Assembly (NCBI GenBank): GCA_950295325.1
Contig: OX485803.1
Location: 41,059,554 to 41,123,553 of the forward strand
DNA length: 64,000 nt
Direction: 5' to 3'
Origin: Polytrichum commune
Taxonomy: Eukaryota > Streptophyta > Polytrichopsida > Polytrichales > Polytrichaceae
The notes under the pieces were generated by a model. The model was not told the DNA's origin and did not search any database. It saw nothing but the letters and a program-made list of their open reading frames with translations. Below are positions 1 to 13,680 of this stretch, one piece after another. Both the position numbers and the translations under genes were made by a program. Position 1 is the first letter of the stretch. Every line of letters starts with the position of its first letter.

Positions 1-3000
1 ACGTACCTTTTTAGAATACAAATAGCACAATATTGACCTAAATGCTATGTAGGATTATTTAACGATGCCAATATGATAAATTACGAAAGCTTTGATGCCT
101 TCCATTGTTTTCCAAACAACAGTCCAATTGTTCCATTATTGAATGCTTGGTCCATTGTTAACTATGGAGCCAACACCTCATTATAAAAAAAATTATGATG
201 TTATATTGACATTGTTTATTGAAAGCCAATTAAACTATCGAGGTATAAACTAAGCACAAAACAAGAATGTGAGTCGCATCTTTTCAAATTTTGATCATTT
301 GTATCCTATCCAAAATTGACCTTTTATCAAGTATAGTTTTTAAATTAGTAGAATATCTTATTATCACTCAAAAAATGCACACCTAGGGTGCCCTTGGATG
401 TAAATATAAATTTAGTTTATCAATTATCATTGTCACCTGTGATTATAATATTTAGTCCTTGGCAAAAGATAATGTATTGAATAGTATCAAAACCCACAAT
501 CTTTAAACAAATATAATGTTACAACTTGGTGACAACTTGTATAAATTGTGTAAGGTAGATGAGACTAATGTGGACACCTCCAACTCTATGGAATCATCTA
601 ACTGACGGATTCGAGCATTAGAAGCTTGAGCAAGGTAGCAATTGCGAACCAGGACCAAAGAATTTGAAATCACTGAAATCGGAGTTCAGGAAGGTGCTGA
701 TCTAGGTTCTAGAATCAAAGATTCTCTACTTCCTAATGTGGTGCTATGAGAGGGGAACTCTTTTGTCATTCAATGTTGTGTATGTGGATAACATCATTAG
801 CAGATTCTACATGGATCATTTGCCAATGAAAACCACGTTTAATGTGATTGTTGGTTGTGTCATGTCTCCAAAGTGGTCACATGTAAGATAAAATGTTGTT
901 GAATTGCTTTTTCATTATAAAATACCCACAATACAAGTTGGTGAGCACCTCACAACCACATGCCGCCTCTTAATTTGCCCACCTTAGGCACAAAATCAAG
1001 TGTGTCATAACTTGACGGATAGCACTCCACATTATGGAGGATAGTGGATATAGTTTGACTTTTGCAGAGGTGACTAACCCAAATATCATCAAGATAGTGG
1101 CTAAATCATGTATTATTCACCCACCTAATTTAAGCACCGATTAGGAACCAAAAATAGTTGTCTGATTAAGAAAGCTAACCAAATTAGCCTCATCTACCTT
1201 ACATATATGTCAATGCAACATCATAAATTTCATTTAATGACATGATATTTACATCACTTTGCTTCTCTTTTAGATTATGCTCCAAATTACAGTGCTACAA
1301 TGAAACACATATTAATAGATAATACATATATTAATATATTAATACAGTGTGTGATGTGGATCATACCTGAGCCATCCTTCAAAAGATTCTCCTGGAATTG
1401 CAAATCACAGTTGCCCAAGAAACATGCTACGCCTGTTAGTCCGACTTACAGGAGGACGTGAGTACATTATCTCTTAAATCCACCTCTTGGTTCTGTATAT
1501 CATACAATCTCGATTGATCTCTTTTGGTGCCCTAAAATTTCAGCTGATTTTGCAAGAGGTTTTCAGATGAGAAAGCCTTTCCTATGTTGTTCCTTAGACT
1601 GCTTGCAAAGTATCTTCTCGTAGAACATGCAGGTTCACTTCCCTATTTGATTACATGAATTGACTTGGAGTACATTCCACAGGATTGACCTACATGCTGA
1701 CTTGGCATGTTCTTGATTAGAAACTGCATTGAGTTTACAAAGCCCACTGAGACTGCACAATTGATTTGAGAGAAACGCAAATAACAAGGATTATACTCAT
1801 GTAGAAGACATCCAGTAAGTATGAAGACAATGACACTGTTGATGATAAGTACAGCAGCCGGGAAGAATAAATTCATTGCAAATTGCATGACAAGGCCTTA
1901 GGAAGTAACAAGTTCATCCTTACCCATAACGCTCCAGAAGATGTTCAGAATTTGTCATTAGCTCAGAAGTGTCATCTCTGTGAAATCAGAAAGTCGTTGC
2001 CCTAAACAAAACTTTGGGCCATGAGAGTAATTGGATTTTTTCCAAAAGTGATTTACTTTGGGCCATGAGAGTAATTGAATCAATCCACTGCCTGAAAGAG
2101 AGGCATGGGACGTCTGCTGGAAAAATCCATGCACACCTCTTGAAAAAGAATCAGCTCATGAAATAAGAGACTCATTCAGCCTCATCCTACTTTCAGGCAT
2201 AAAAGTTTTAAGTTCCAACACTCTTGAATTGAGAGGAAAGAGGGAAGAGGGCCCTGAGGACAGTCAAACAAGCTCTGATGAATGTGGCACCACCTCTTAC
2301 AAGTATCAAAATTGCCACTTCCTGCACTCATTGTCAAGAAAACCTTAGCACAAAATGACACGTCCAAACATACCAGAATAACAGCCATTGCTGTGGTGAT
2401 GCTTAAGAAAGTGAATGTCATGTATCCACTATAAATTGATAATTGTGGAAAAATTAGAATAAATTCCATAGCACTAGTACAAGCTCATGGATGTAGATTA
2501 CAGTTCAGAGCAATGAGTTAGATGGAAACTAAAGGATCAGAGAGAAGAAGACCTAGGTACTAGTTAATGTAGAGAGATCACCTGATCGTTGGGCACAATG
2601 TAAGGCAAGTTGAGGAGGCCTGATAATCTCTAATAACCATACAACTAAAGTTCCTGAGCTTGGTGCCCATGATGTTGAATGATGATGCGCTATTCAAAAG
2701 TCACCGGCTCCCTGATGTCCAGTCAACTGACTGAAGAAGGATTGGGAGACACTAATATGCAAGATTAGCTACAACTCCCAGGATAAATGAGTGCCCAAGA
2801 GTAGTTCAGAATTTGGAGGCGCTGATCCCAAAAATGCGAAGAGTGCACAAGCCCGGTTGAAAGTGCCCAAACTACTTAACCTACGGGAATTGTCTGATGC
2901 ACGCCTATGACATGCTTATTCACATATGTATGTGTGATACAGAATGGAAGTGAATTTACATGGACAGGTGAATCTACAGCTGCAATGGGAAGATTTTGGG

Positions 3001-3147
3001 AGATACAGTTGTTGACCATTCTGGCAGCTTAATGTGCAGTAAGGCCTGTAAGTCCCAGGATATCCAGGTTTCTCCCCACTGGACAACAAAATGCAGTGGG
3101 TTACTTACACCCCACCCCTTTGGTGTTAAACACAATGGATTCCACTA
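1..3147. other. 3' flank of the coiled-coil gene and AT-rich intergenic DNA
   Basis: No gene is supported here. Bases from roughly 1370 to 3147 have a base composition like the neighbouring gene's introns and probably include its 3' untranslated region on the minus strand. Two minus-strand open frames (1643-1888 and 2182-2469) lack convincing protein character. At about 560-735 (plus) one frame reads protein-like but is broken by three stops; it may be a decayed transposon fragment. Bases 1-550 are plain AT-rich sequence. Confidence 0.4.
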
Positions 3148-6100
3148 TTACTGCCTTCGCCCATTCCGGAGGTTTCGTATGGTCATAACAAGCTCCTCAC
3201 GCTCAACCTCCACTTCCGCAAAGCGTAGACTCATGGAAGAGTATCGATCCCGCATATCTCGCAATTCACCTTCCAATTGTTTGACTCGTTTCCGCAGTCC
3301 TACAAGATCATTGACAACTGTGTCCACATCCCCAAAGTTTTGGAGTGCAACAGCATGGACATTCTGTTGCTCCGCAAATGCACTGATTCCAGGCCAAAAG
3401 ACCCACAATAATCCGTCAGCACTACATAAAACCCAGCAGAAGAATATTCACAAGTATTAACAAAGGAATGCTGGTGACATTGAGAATTAGTTTGCCCAAA
3501 ATTAACTACTACATTGGGACCAAGGTACAAATAAAAATAGAAAATTTGTAAAATTCCCAATGTCCATGTATTTTTACAGAAAGATACTTTGCAAAATGAG
3601 TTAAGTTAATAAACTGATAGACAGTGAGAAGAAGATATATCCAAAACTGCCTAAGAGATTTAAAAACGACTGTCCCATATGTGTTTCTTGCAAAAAATTA
3701 TTGTCCGCTAGAACCACAACATCTCTGCTTGAAAGACAAACTGCAACCAGATGGGACATGAAACATTGAAATTTCCAAGTATGATGAGCAAGGAAAGGTG
3801 CGGGTCCAACATACCTTCGCAGTTGCAATTTGTACATGTTGTTTGCCTCCATTGCTTCAGCTAATTCTGTCTCCAAATGTAGAACTCTCTCAACCATATC
3901 ATTGCCACCAGCAGCCACCTTGTATTTCTGGAGTCTCGCCTCCAGCTTCTCATTGACCTGCAATATATGCAAATGAACATGTCACGTTTCCCATACATTT
4001 TGAGCGCAAACCAAGAAACATGTAGGCCCTACTTCAACCGTATCTACCAAACACGCCAATGAGGAAATAGATCAAAACATAAGACACATGCCCATGAGAA
4101 TATCAAGCTGACCCATAGCCATCTAGTAATCAGATAATTTTGGTTGGCAATGTCCAAAATCCCAGTTGTAGACATCATCTTCCAGTTGGCAGTGAATTAT
4201 GAATCTCTCCCTGGCTTTTGCAAAGAGACTTAATCTTAACAACTATACTAACGAAGGTGTGCATTGACTTCACCTGGTTGATTACAGTGTCCATATGTGC
4301 AGCTTAGGGCAGGGCAAGTTGAGCAGAGACAAATGAATATTAACAAGATTGCAAGAGGCTCTTGCTTAATTATTGTGACTACAACCCAAGCATGAAAGAG
4401 GGGAAGAGTTCAAACCTCTTGCAATCGTTCCAATTCACTCTGAAGCATCTCTTGTGTGGTAAGTTTGGATTGCAGTTCGCTAATGAGACGACTAGAGGCT
4501 GCATTCTGGTTATGCAGCCGTGTTAACTGCCATTCAAAAACAAAATACAAATTCAGGCCTCACAAAGTAGTTCCCATCTGGCATAAATAAACTTCCAAAA
4601 ATCTTCATGTAGAAAAACTCTTAATCCTGAATGCCACAACTAGCACTAAGCTCATCATCAGAAGAGATCGAATAAGCCTCATGTAGCTCAGAGAAGATTT
4701 TAACAAGACCTCCAGTATGTAATTTCAGCTGCAAATAAGAGTCATATGAACTGCATAGGAACATGGTATACTTGAAACGATGACTTGGAAATTACCTCCA
4801 TTTGAAGTTGCTGTAGATCTGAGTCAGGAGGCCCCTCAGCTAGCTGCTCGTTGGCTAACTCTAAACGCTCAATTTCTGTGAGCCACATTATTTCTTTCTG
4901 TTTGAAATCTTGCTTTAACTTCTCTATTTCATTTACCCTGTTAATGACATCTTCCTGCATATATGCAAAATTTAGGTCAATACAATGCCAAATCATCTGC
5001 ATCAAGTTTATAACCATGCACTTGTTTATTACAATTGATTGAACTCTTAAGCACAACACCTAAAAGGAGCAGCACTGCAATACATCCCATTTGGTCTTCT
5101 GATTTCATACATCTCCTTACCTCATGAGCCTCATGGCCATTGCTTGACCTAGAAATTGATCTTGAATGAGATTTTGCATTTCCATTGCTAGTTGCCTTCC
5201 TTAGTTGTTCTGTATACAGTGTTCGTTCATTTTGTTCATCTTCCAGTGCCAGTTCCAATTCCCTGATGCGATTCTCCAGGGCAGCCTTCTCCTTTTGAAC
5301 CATGGGACCCTTTTGCAGATCTTCTTCCACCTTTTCAGCCTGGTGATGTGGTGAGTCTTTCAGCATGGATAAGTTTCTGAATTCAGTAGCAGACTTCAAC
5401 TCCACATCCTCAAGGTCGTTCTGCAGTTTAGCAACTTGAACACCTAGGGCTTTTGACATAGCGATAGCATTCATGTGATCAGTAGTGACAGCATCCAACC
5501 TGTCCTCCAGCAGTACGCGAGTGCTTTCAAAGAATTGAGTCTGGATTTGAAGTTCTTGCTTGGCTTCCTTAAGTTCTCTTTGCAGTTGCTCAACTTCTTG
5601 TTCCAAACGATGTTGGGAAGTTTTTGAGTCTTCATGCTCAGCAGTGACTTCACTCAACTCCTCTCTCAAATGCTTCACAAGTTCCTGGTGCTTTGTCAAT
5701 GTAGCATCCAAAGTAGCTTGAAGCTGAACCTTCTCACTAAGAAGGTAGGACTTTTCCTCCTCAACCACTCCTGCTTCCTGCTGGTGCAAGTCTCTCTCTT
5801 TCGTCATGTATTTCAATTGTAATTGGAGACTACTTACATGATCCACCGTTTGCAATTTCTCTGATTCCAGATCTGCCAACTTGCTCTCTAAACTGGCCTT
5901 TAAAGCTTCGAGTTCTGAACATCTTGTTTCTGAAGTCCTCTTTTGCATCTCAAGGCTGTCCATTTGCTCTGCTAAATACTCCAACTCCTCCAATGCTTGT
6001 TTTAAGCGCTCCTGGCTCAATTGTACTCTCTCCTCAGCTCTACGTTGTATGCTCTCCTTCTCCAGCTTTTCACTATCGAGAAGCTTCCTTAGATTCTCCA

Positions 6101-9100
6101 ACTCCATCCAACTATTACTGTCCTCAGCGGAGGCACTGGTCGAGATTTCATGTTCCAGCTCCTCTACACGCAACCTTCACATCCAAATTGAAGTATGAAA
6201 ATGCAACCCACAAAATATCTCTTCTGCATGGTGAATAAACTAAAAGCCTGCAAAGTGTATATGTAAAGGGCTGGAGAGATTAGGCTTAGAGCTGGACAGA
6301 AGAAACGTCAAGATCCAACATGTGAGCAAGGAGATCAGGTAGGGAGCAATCACAAGAACTGAAACTTATATATACCTGCTGAGTCTGCATTCTTCTTGAG
6401 AATCCTGAAGTTCCCTTTCCAACCCGGCCACAGTATCAGCCAACTGCTGAAATAACTGACCATTTGCAACTTCCCTTTCTTTGCCAAGATTGTTCCGTTC
6501 CCCGCCTTCTAACAAAGTCTTTGTCTTCTTCAGTTCTTCATTCTCCACCTGAAGGAGGTGAATCATATTCTCAGTTTCTTCTCGTTCATCAAGTAGATGA
6601 GCTGCTTCCTCCTTCAACCTACTAAGTTCTCCCTGTAGGCTTGCAATTTTTCCTAGCAGCTGTGCACGCCCTTCCTCAGCAGTTTCCGAGTCAACCTCAA
6701 CCTGCCTGAGAAACACCATTCTTTCCTCTTTAGTGAATGACTTGCACAAAAGAAATCTGATGTACAAGAGAGTTACAGATGACTAGAAATATAAAGGATC
6801 GCAATGCTGAATCTCAGATGCTAGAAACTATCAAAGGTAGAAAATGAATTTCGATTGGGCAATCAAGGTTCTGCAACAACCATATGCAGCACATGGCACA
6901 CTTGAACAGAAGCCTGAACTTCCACCCTCCTGTTCACATTTATCATCTAACACATGGGCTACCATCCATACCAAGCCCTTCTAATTACACTAAAGGTTCA
7001 GGAGAAATTTGTACAAGTCAAGAAGAGCAAAACCAGCCAATGACATTGCCCTGTTGCAATCTCAATGACAGGACAATATGAAGGGTGAAAAGCAGCTGTA
7101 ATTGATGTCTTGAGCATGTAAAGGGATTCTACATCCAGTAACTAGTAGCAAATACAAAGCCCAGGAGGCAGATTAACAAAAGAGATAAAGGTGACTTCCA
7201 GGACTTTAAACATTGCTGATAGAGACAATTCAGAATTGCATGTTAATGAATACAAAATCTTGGAAAAGAAACTGTTTCAATACGAAAGAGTGCCCTCATA
7301 ACATGTACTTCGTAAAATTTTCCCAACAACAATTGTATGGGTGCCAAAACCTCAAAATTACTTGCAGATAAAAGTGAAAAACATGTTCAAAACAAATTAT
7401 GCACCTAGATTGATGTGATGAAATGCTTTCAGCAGACTGAATTTCACGTTTCTCCAATTTAGCCTGCAAGTCTGTATTCTCATCTGTCAGCCGAATGGTA
7501 TCTGCCTCTAGCTCCTCTACGTCTTGCTGCAACTGTCTCACCATATTCTGTAGGCCACTTACAAGCACATCACTGCTATCCCCTGCAGATACAGAAGCAT
7601 TCTTCTGCACTTGAAGGTTCCTGGCTTCCAGACGTGTAATCTCGAAATGCAATTTCTGGATTTCACCTTCTTTAGCAGCAACTTTCTCAGACCATTCATT
7701 CTCTACCTGTTTAACCACGTCATCAGGCACATAAGGCTGCAGTGTCTCAACATTCTTAGCTGCTTTCAGAAGATCATCGATTTCTGAGACAAGCGCTGAA
7801 TTAGATTCTTGTGTCTTATGCAGCTGTGAGTTCAAATTCTTGATTGTGGTCTTTTCCAACATGATTTCCTCCTTCAGCTCCTGAATAACCCGTTGAGCCT
7901 CTTCTACAGACCATCTGTAGAATAGAGAATTGCACAACAGATTTAGTAACTCTGCATTCCATTCCAAACTCAAATCTAGAGGTGAGATCACTATATATAC
8001 ATCACAGTTTGTGATTGAACAACATCATCATCCTAAGTATAGGATGTTTAGGTAGTGCATTAAGTTTCAATGATTTAGTTGAAATTTTGTGGCTCAGCAA
8101 AATGGGGATCTGCCGTATGTGGTGGATGTCAAACGCCATGTAGAAATGCCTTCTTATATCAACCTTACGTGAAATTTAGAGAAAATTCACATCCTAGGAC
8201 AAACAACACAAAAGAATGACCAAACAAGAAAGAGCCACCTCAGTCCTTCACTTAGAAATCACATCCGGAATGTCAGAAACTGATAACATGCTGCTAGAGA
8301 CTTCTCCTCATATATAGAGACCTGAAAGTGTGTGAACCATTCACTAAAAAGATGGTGTAAACTTCCTCTCATTTCATGATATCTTTGGCTAACAGAAAGT
8401 AAGTGATACTCATTCTCAACATTGTTGAAGCCTTCCCAAATCCTTCAATATTCCTACAAATCATGTTATCTCCCTGTAAGACTCACAAGCATTCTGAATA
8501 AAATAAAATAAAATAAATACAATTCCAAATCACTAGGTGCACCAAATTGGTGACTTGGTGAACTGACATATTCTGACCTCCTAGATGCTGTTAAAATGGA
8601 GTGTCTTCCCCCGCAAGATTGCATGAACCACTTGGAAACTAGAAAGTACTTAGCGCACCAGTATTTCGTACTTCGAAGAGATGACAAGGACTACCCACCT
8701 GGCCTTATTCTCCCCGATAACTTGATCTTGGAAAGCCTGCTTCTCCATCTTTAGTTGCTCAACCTCTTGCTTCAACCCATCTCGTTCAGACACTAGAGCA
8801 GATAATTCCATCTCCTGTTCTTTGCTGAGCTGAACAGTAGTGTCAAGTTTGTGACTCAATTGCTGTACATCACCAGTGAGCTTACGAGCCTGCCTCTGCG
8901 AAGTTGTAACCTCCATCCGAAGTTCTTCTACAGTGGACTCAGCTGCTTCTAAGTTGGCCTTAAAAGAATTCTCATTCCTTGAAGAACTCTGAGGTGTTGC
9001 TGGCTGCGAACCCCAATTACTAGGAATGCTTTGTTCTACATTCTTAGATTGGTCAGGTCCACCTGAAGTTGCTGATGAAGACAGTGTCCGCTTGTGAGTG

Positions 9101-12089
9101 AAGCTTGGTGCTGGAGATGCATCAACCCTCTCTGACACACTAGCAAATGAGCTTGAAGGAGATATATTTTCTCCCTGGTACCCTTGACCACTTTCATTGA
9201 AGGAATTGGTGCCTGGTGTGGATGGAACCTCCAAAGAATCAAAGCTACTGCTGCTATAGCGCAAGGAAGACTGCGACACATTCCTCTACAATAATACAGT
9301 GGAGAGGAAATTCAGAAGAATAAAATGGCAGTGATAGATACTCTGAACTGAACACTTAATTCAACCAATGAAATGTGAGCTTCAAATGCCTTGAGACAGA
9401 CTGACATGCCCTATGCCACAGTTTTTATGCAGAGGATATCCAGGTTCCCAACAGTAGTGATATGACAGTGTGTAAACATTAAACAAAATTGGTATACTCA
9501 CCTGCTGCAGCTTTTTTGCTCCTGGTGATACTGGAGATAGAGGGGGAGATTCAATTGTCACCTGCTTAAATACCACAGTTGAGAAATCAGCATTTGTTCA
9601 CATCACCTGTTTGAGCTGTATTGGGAACAAAGCAATAATGCAAGAACCAAAGGGACAAATAAAAATCATTTAAACCAAGGCACAAATAAATTTCATCTAA
9701 ATGACAAATGATGTAGACCCCGATCAGCTACTATGGGCTGTGCTAACACAGTCCAAGGGTATATCCAACCTTTCGAGGACTTTTCAGGTGGCCTCCATTG
9801 CTTGGTACAACAATTGTAGGCCTGGCAGGCTGACTCTCATCATCTGAACCAACTTCGGCTTCCTCTTCATCTGCATCATTCCTGAGTTTTATTGCCCTGT
9901 CTGAGTCCTTGCCACTGATGGATAATAGTGATCATAATCAGATGTGCTCCAAAAAATACATGAGTCTACCTTGCTAGGAGCATCACTACATGGGCAGATG
10001 TTGAACACATACAGGTGGGGAATGAGTGCCTTCACAATGCCCACATATGGGCCAGATTGACGTTTAAAACCATCAACCCAAGATCTCGTATAAATAGGCA
10101 CGCTATAGACTTGTCATTGATGTACATACTGACTAGATAAAAGCACTTTCACATGATCCTTAGCATAGCACAGATTCTCTTTCTTTTTGTAAACATCAAC
10201 CAGCCACAAAAGCAGACCCCCATTGTACAGCACCACGTATTACTTCCATAGATGCTCCTTGAACTTAAGAGTAGTAATCATTTGATCAGACCTTCACATT
10301 AATAACAGCAATCACAAGACACACTCGCAGGAAATGCAAAGATGTATATTTAAGGAAAGAGTGCCTGAGGTAAAGTACCTCTCACTGGATCTTGCAGTTG
10401 GGCAGGTAACATTGATCTGTCAAATCACAACAATCCTTTCTTGAGCTGCTTGAGATTGGTTCTAACAGTCCATTTGCAACAAAACCTAATCAAGACCCAT
10501 GAGACAACAACAATATGACTACAAATCGATATAACATTTGCATGTCCTTAAGCCTTGATAAGAAGGTGCTCTGTCCTTGGGCGGAGTTGTGGTGTTTCCC
10601 AGCCTTACATGTAGCACCGTCCCAGTGGTGCAGCTTTTCAGAGGCAGTGCTCTCTGTTGTGCATTTTTGGATGCAGCAAACTCCCCTAAGTTGACGGTGA
10701 CCTCTCCCAGGACTCCTGACCGTGAGGAACCCTGCTCATTCAAGCATTCAAACGAACTCTTTGATTCAGTTTCATTCATCAACATCTGAAACCCTTGCTG
10801 ATGTTGACCAATCTCCATTACAGTCTCTTGAGGACAAGTATCGCATTCATTCTCCTATCAAGTTTTTATTGCAAGGATTCATGAACAGCTCCACTTACAA
10901 ACTCCTGGTAACCAAGAGAGTAAAGAGTAGAAGCAGAGGACTTTATTAATCCTTTTGCATGATCAAGGCGAGCATATAATGAAGAACTTGAAGACAGTAT
11001 CAACACAATCCGACAATGCTTACTGATGAGACAATAAACTTGTATTTCTTTTCCTCGTACTCTTTGGTCTTGGTATCATATAGAAGCCTTGTGGACTCAA
11101 TGATAATGTCAGGCCACTGACAGGTGCCATTTTTTACCACCGCTCTTGATGTCTTAGCAACAGGCCTCCCAGTCTCATACGGAATAACAGATATCACCAG
11201 CTTCTCCCATCCATGCAATGGTACCTGCCAAAAATAAGGATAATTTGGGGGTGTCATAAGATTGTAGGACTACAAGATTGACTCCAGTGTGGGGGACTCT
11301 GTTGGCAGCAAATTGCACGCAGGTCTACTAAGTGACGAAAATCCGCTTAATTATGAAAAATCCTTGAACTCAAAATTCACTACACCATCAAATTCCCATT
11401 CCAACTGCACAGTGCTCTGCCTGATATGGGTTCAGATATATCTGGCACTAGGCCCGGAGTCACAAGCCATAGTGACTGCAGATTCAAAAATAGGCACTGA
11501 GAACATTCTTGGCTAGCAAATTACTACCGACCCATAATTCATGCTCGGAACCACTTCCTGATTCGTTATGTCAAAAGGTCTCGGAGGGGGCAGCAGCAGT
11601 GCATCCATGCGTGCAGGTCTTTGTTTGTTTCATATTCAAGAAAATCTCTCTTTTCAACAGACGTATAATGCCGCAAGTATGTCAGTTTAAGGTACAATTC
11701 CTTCACGAAAACTTCTTCGTGTCATGTCAAAGACCATCCTAACACGGCTTGACCTAAATAGCCAAAAGGCCCCACTATTCAAGTATTAAACATTCACATC
11801 CCAATCTCATTTTCACATTGACACTCTATCAAATTTGTTGACAGCGAATCGAGCTGCCAAGGTCACCAGAGACTCTGAATCTGAAACATCACGACCTTCT
11901 CAGGGCGGGAGACAAGTGAAGACAGGAGCTTGAGGACGTAATAAAAGGGGCTTGGGGAAGAGAATAGAATGGTCAGCAACAAGAAGAGACAGGAGAGAGA
12001 AAGAGACAAACCCGAGTGGCATGGAAAGTGAACTTGAAATCTGCTTTTTCCTTCACTTTTTCCGGCTTCTTCTTTAAAGACTTGAACAT
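3148..12089 (-). CDS. NT-C2 domain / long coiled-coil protein (plant myosin-heavy-chain-like, EEIG1/EHBP1 type), 14 exons
   Basis: Minus-strand coding exons: 12012-12089, 11024-11224, 10609-10731, 10379-10416, 9770-9914, 9502-9561, 8699-9285, 7405-7914, 6376-6705, 5121-6174, 4796-4954, 4416-4526, 3815-3957, 3148-3382. All junctions are GT-AG, phases agree and the sum is 1258 codons. Residues about 1-150 form an NT-C2 (EEIG1/EHBP1) domain: it starts MFKSLKKKPEKV, continues VPLHGWEKLVISV and VVKNGTCQW, and ends GVLGEVTVNLGEF. An acidic/serine-rich linker follows (about 150-320), then near-continuous Glu/Leu/Lys heptads to the conserved tail RFAEVEVEREELVMTIRNL. Plant relatives are annotated as myosin-heavy-chain-like or USO1-like but lack a motor. 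A membrane-associated scaffold or trafficking role is inferred from the domains. The MFKS start is characteristic of the family, although an in-frame ATG lies 26 codons upstream (12167). Confidence 0.9.
4621..4728 (-). other. Candidate extra or alternative exon of the coiled-coil gene
   Basis: Directly downstream of exon 4796-4954 on the minus strand a good acceptor (TTATTTGCAG) opens a frame that fits the preceding phase 0. It encodes 35 protein-like residues including FSELHEAYSISSDDELSA, then TAA. No GT donor gives phase 0 into the next exon (4416-4526); the nearest alternative would be a non-canonical CAG|GA junction just before the stop. It may be an alternative terminal exon yielding a shorter protein, a decayed exon, or chance. 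Confidence 0.35.
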
Positions 12090-13189
12090 CTTCACAGTCT
12101 GTAATGTTGCTGGCTTGAAGCCAAATAAAATATTCCTGTTCTTGACCTCTACCCTCGGCCAATGCAACCGATAAGTAAATCCCGTCCAAACAAGTGACCG
12201 ACCGTTGCAATAAGAAGTAGCTCTTCTAGTATCTTCTTCGCACCAGAATCCTCGTCTATGTCCTCTGTCATATGCACAAGAATGGACCTCTCCTCCATTC
12301 GCAAACTTCCACTACTCACACCTCGGATCTCACATCCCTGTGTATATTCCCCTGCAAAATCTTCTCCCTCTCAGATCTGCGCCCGCCGGGTACTAACAGA
12401 TTTTCCTCGCCTATGTCATCATATAAATATTTCTTTCACTCTCATTCTCCCCCTGTCCAAAATCACTGAGACTTCAGCTCCATCTCTGAGCCATAAAATC
12501 ATCGCATCCAAACAGGGCTAGCTAATGTGTTGTCGGTCAATTCCTCACCGAAGCCTCCAGAAGCGCTCGCTCTCCATTCCTTTCCTAACCTGATATCAAC
12601 CACATCTCACACATAATCCCTCCCTCATGCACATCAGTCTCCCGCTTAAGCTACCGTCCTCCCCTCTTCTTTCACAGCAACTCCCTCAAATCCACACCAA
12701 TCGGACTCCTGTTGGTCTCAAACTCTTCCAAATCGCATAATGCCGTAGTAATCCACGACCACAGGCGAGTTTTAAATCATTCGACAACAAGGAACGCCTA
12801 TTACATCCCTCTCCCCCTAAACTTCCACCATAACCTCCTGGAATCCGCACCGATGCAAACTCCGCCCGAGCTCTATCACCTCCAAACCGCGATAACTCGT
12901 AATCCACCGTCGTGCCGCCCTACGAGCATCAATCTGGCCACAAACAAATCAACAGCCCTCCCCGAACTTTTCACCGTAACTTCCTCAAGTGCGCACCAAC
13001 CCGCCTCGCGCTGGTCTCATACGGTTTCGCATTAAGAAATCTCGTATACTACAAGTACAGCACAGTATTCTCAATCGTCGAGAGGTGATGATCGGGTGAG
13101 CACGGGGATATTTCAGCGACTGGAGAGTGTCAAGCTTAGCAGCAGGTGTGAGAAGCGAGGCCCCCAAGCTCATCATGCCATGCCAAGCG
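12090..13189 (-). promoter_or_regulatory. 5' leader and upstream region of the coiled-coil gene
   Basis: The stretch upstream of the minus-strand start codon at 12089 is pyrimidine/purine biased, consistent with a plant leader and promoter. An in-frame ATG at 12167 is not separated from 12089 by a stop, so a 26-residue N-terminal extension is possible. The several open frames on both strands have no protein character. No specific core promoter element was assigned. Confidence 0.4.
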
Positions 13190-13384
13190 GCCTGGGGTAC
13201 CGGGTCGGGCCGGGCCGGGCGCCCGTGGACCCGCTCTGGGGCACGGGCACCCATGGACCCGTTCTCCGGCGCAGGCCGGGCAGGCCGGGCAGGCCGCCAG
13301 GTGCCGGCGGCGGGCGGCTGCCCCTGCCCGGCCGGGCTCTCTGCGCGCTGCCCGGGCGGCCGGGCAATCAAGGAGGGGGGCCAT
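13190..13384. repeat. Extremely GC-rich island with short degenerate tandem repeats
   Basis: About 195 bases of almost pure G/C sit in otherwise AT-rich DNA. Two diverged copies of a roughly 29-base module (GGGCGCCCGTGGACCCG and GGGCACCCATGGACCCG) are followed by repeats of GGCAGGCCG. Open frames on all strands follow from base composition and are not called genes. It could be a fragment of a GC-rich mobile element or a local microsatellite expansion. Edges are abrupt, with AT-rich sequence returning by 13420. Confidence 0.6.
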
Positions 13385-13680
13385 AACTGCGCACTGGCTG
13401 GCACTCTTCATAGAATCTGCTTTCCTACTTCTTTATAATTATGTGTCCATCCTATATTTACCCCCTCTTAATTCTATACTATTAAAAGTGGACCCCCTTT
13501 TCACTTCCTAGTGTATGTAGTTCTTACGTGTTTCCTTCCCATGCGTTTCGTCCCAAACACACACCTATGTTTAGGTTCCGTTTTGGGTTTCGTCCCATAA
13601 CGGAAGGAAAAGGAACATCCGTGTTTTTACTTTGACATGCAATGTCCATTCACGGCCTCCTGCCAGGGGACGCGGACATG

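Noticed and set aside
2996-3460. 154-codon plus-strand ORF
   Set aside because: Antisense to the last exon of the coiled-coil gene, whose splice phases and conserved tail are convincing.
5881-6238. Two overlapping plus-strand ORFs of about 105 codons
   Set aside because: Antisense shadows of the 1054-base coiled-coil exon.
12985-13438. Several ORFs of 64-139 codons on both strands
   Set aside because: All arise from the GC-rich island, where stops are rare in every frame; the translations are Pro/Gly/Arg/Ala-rich with no domain.
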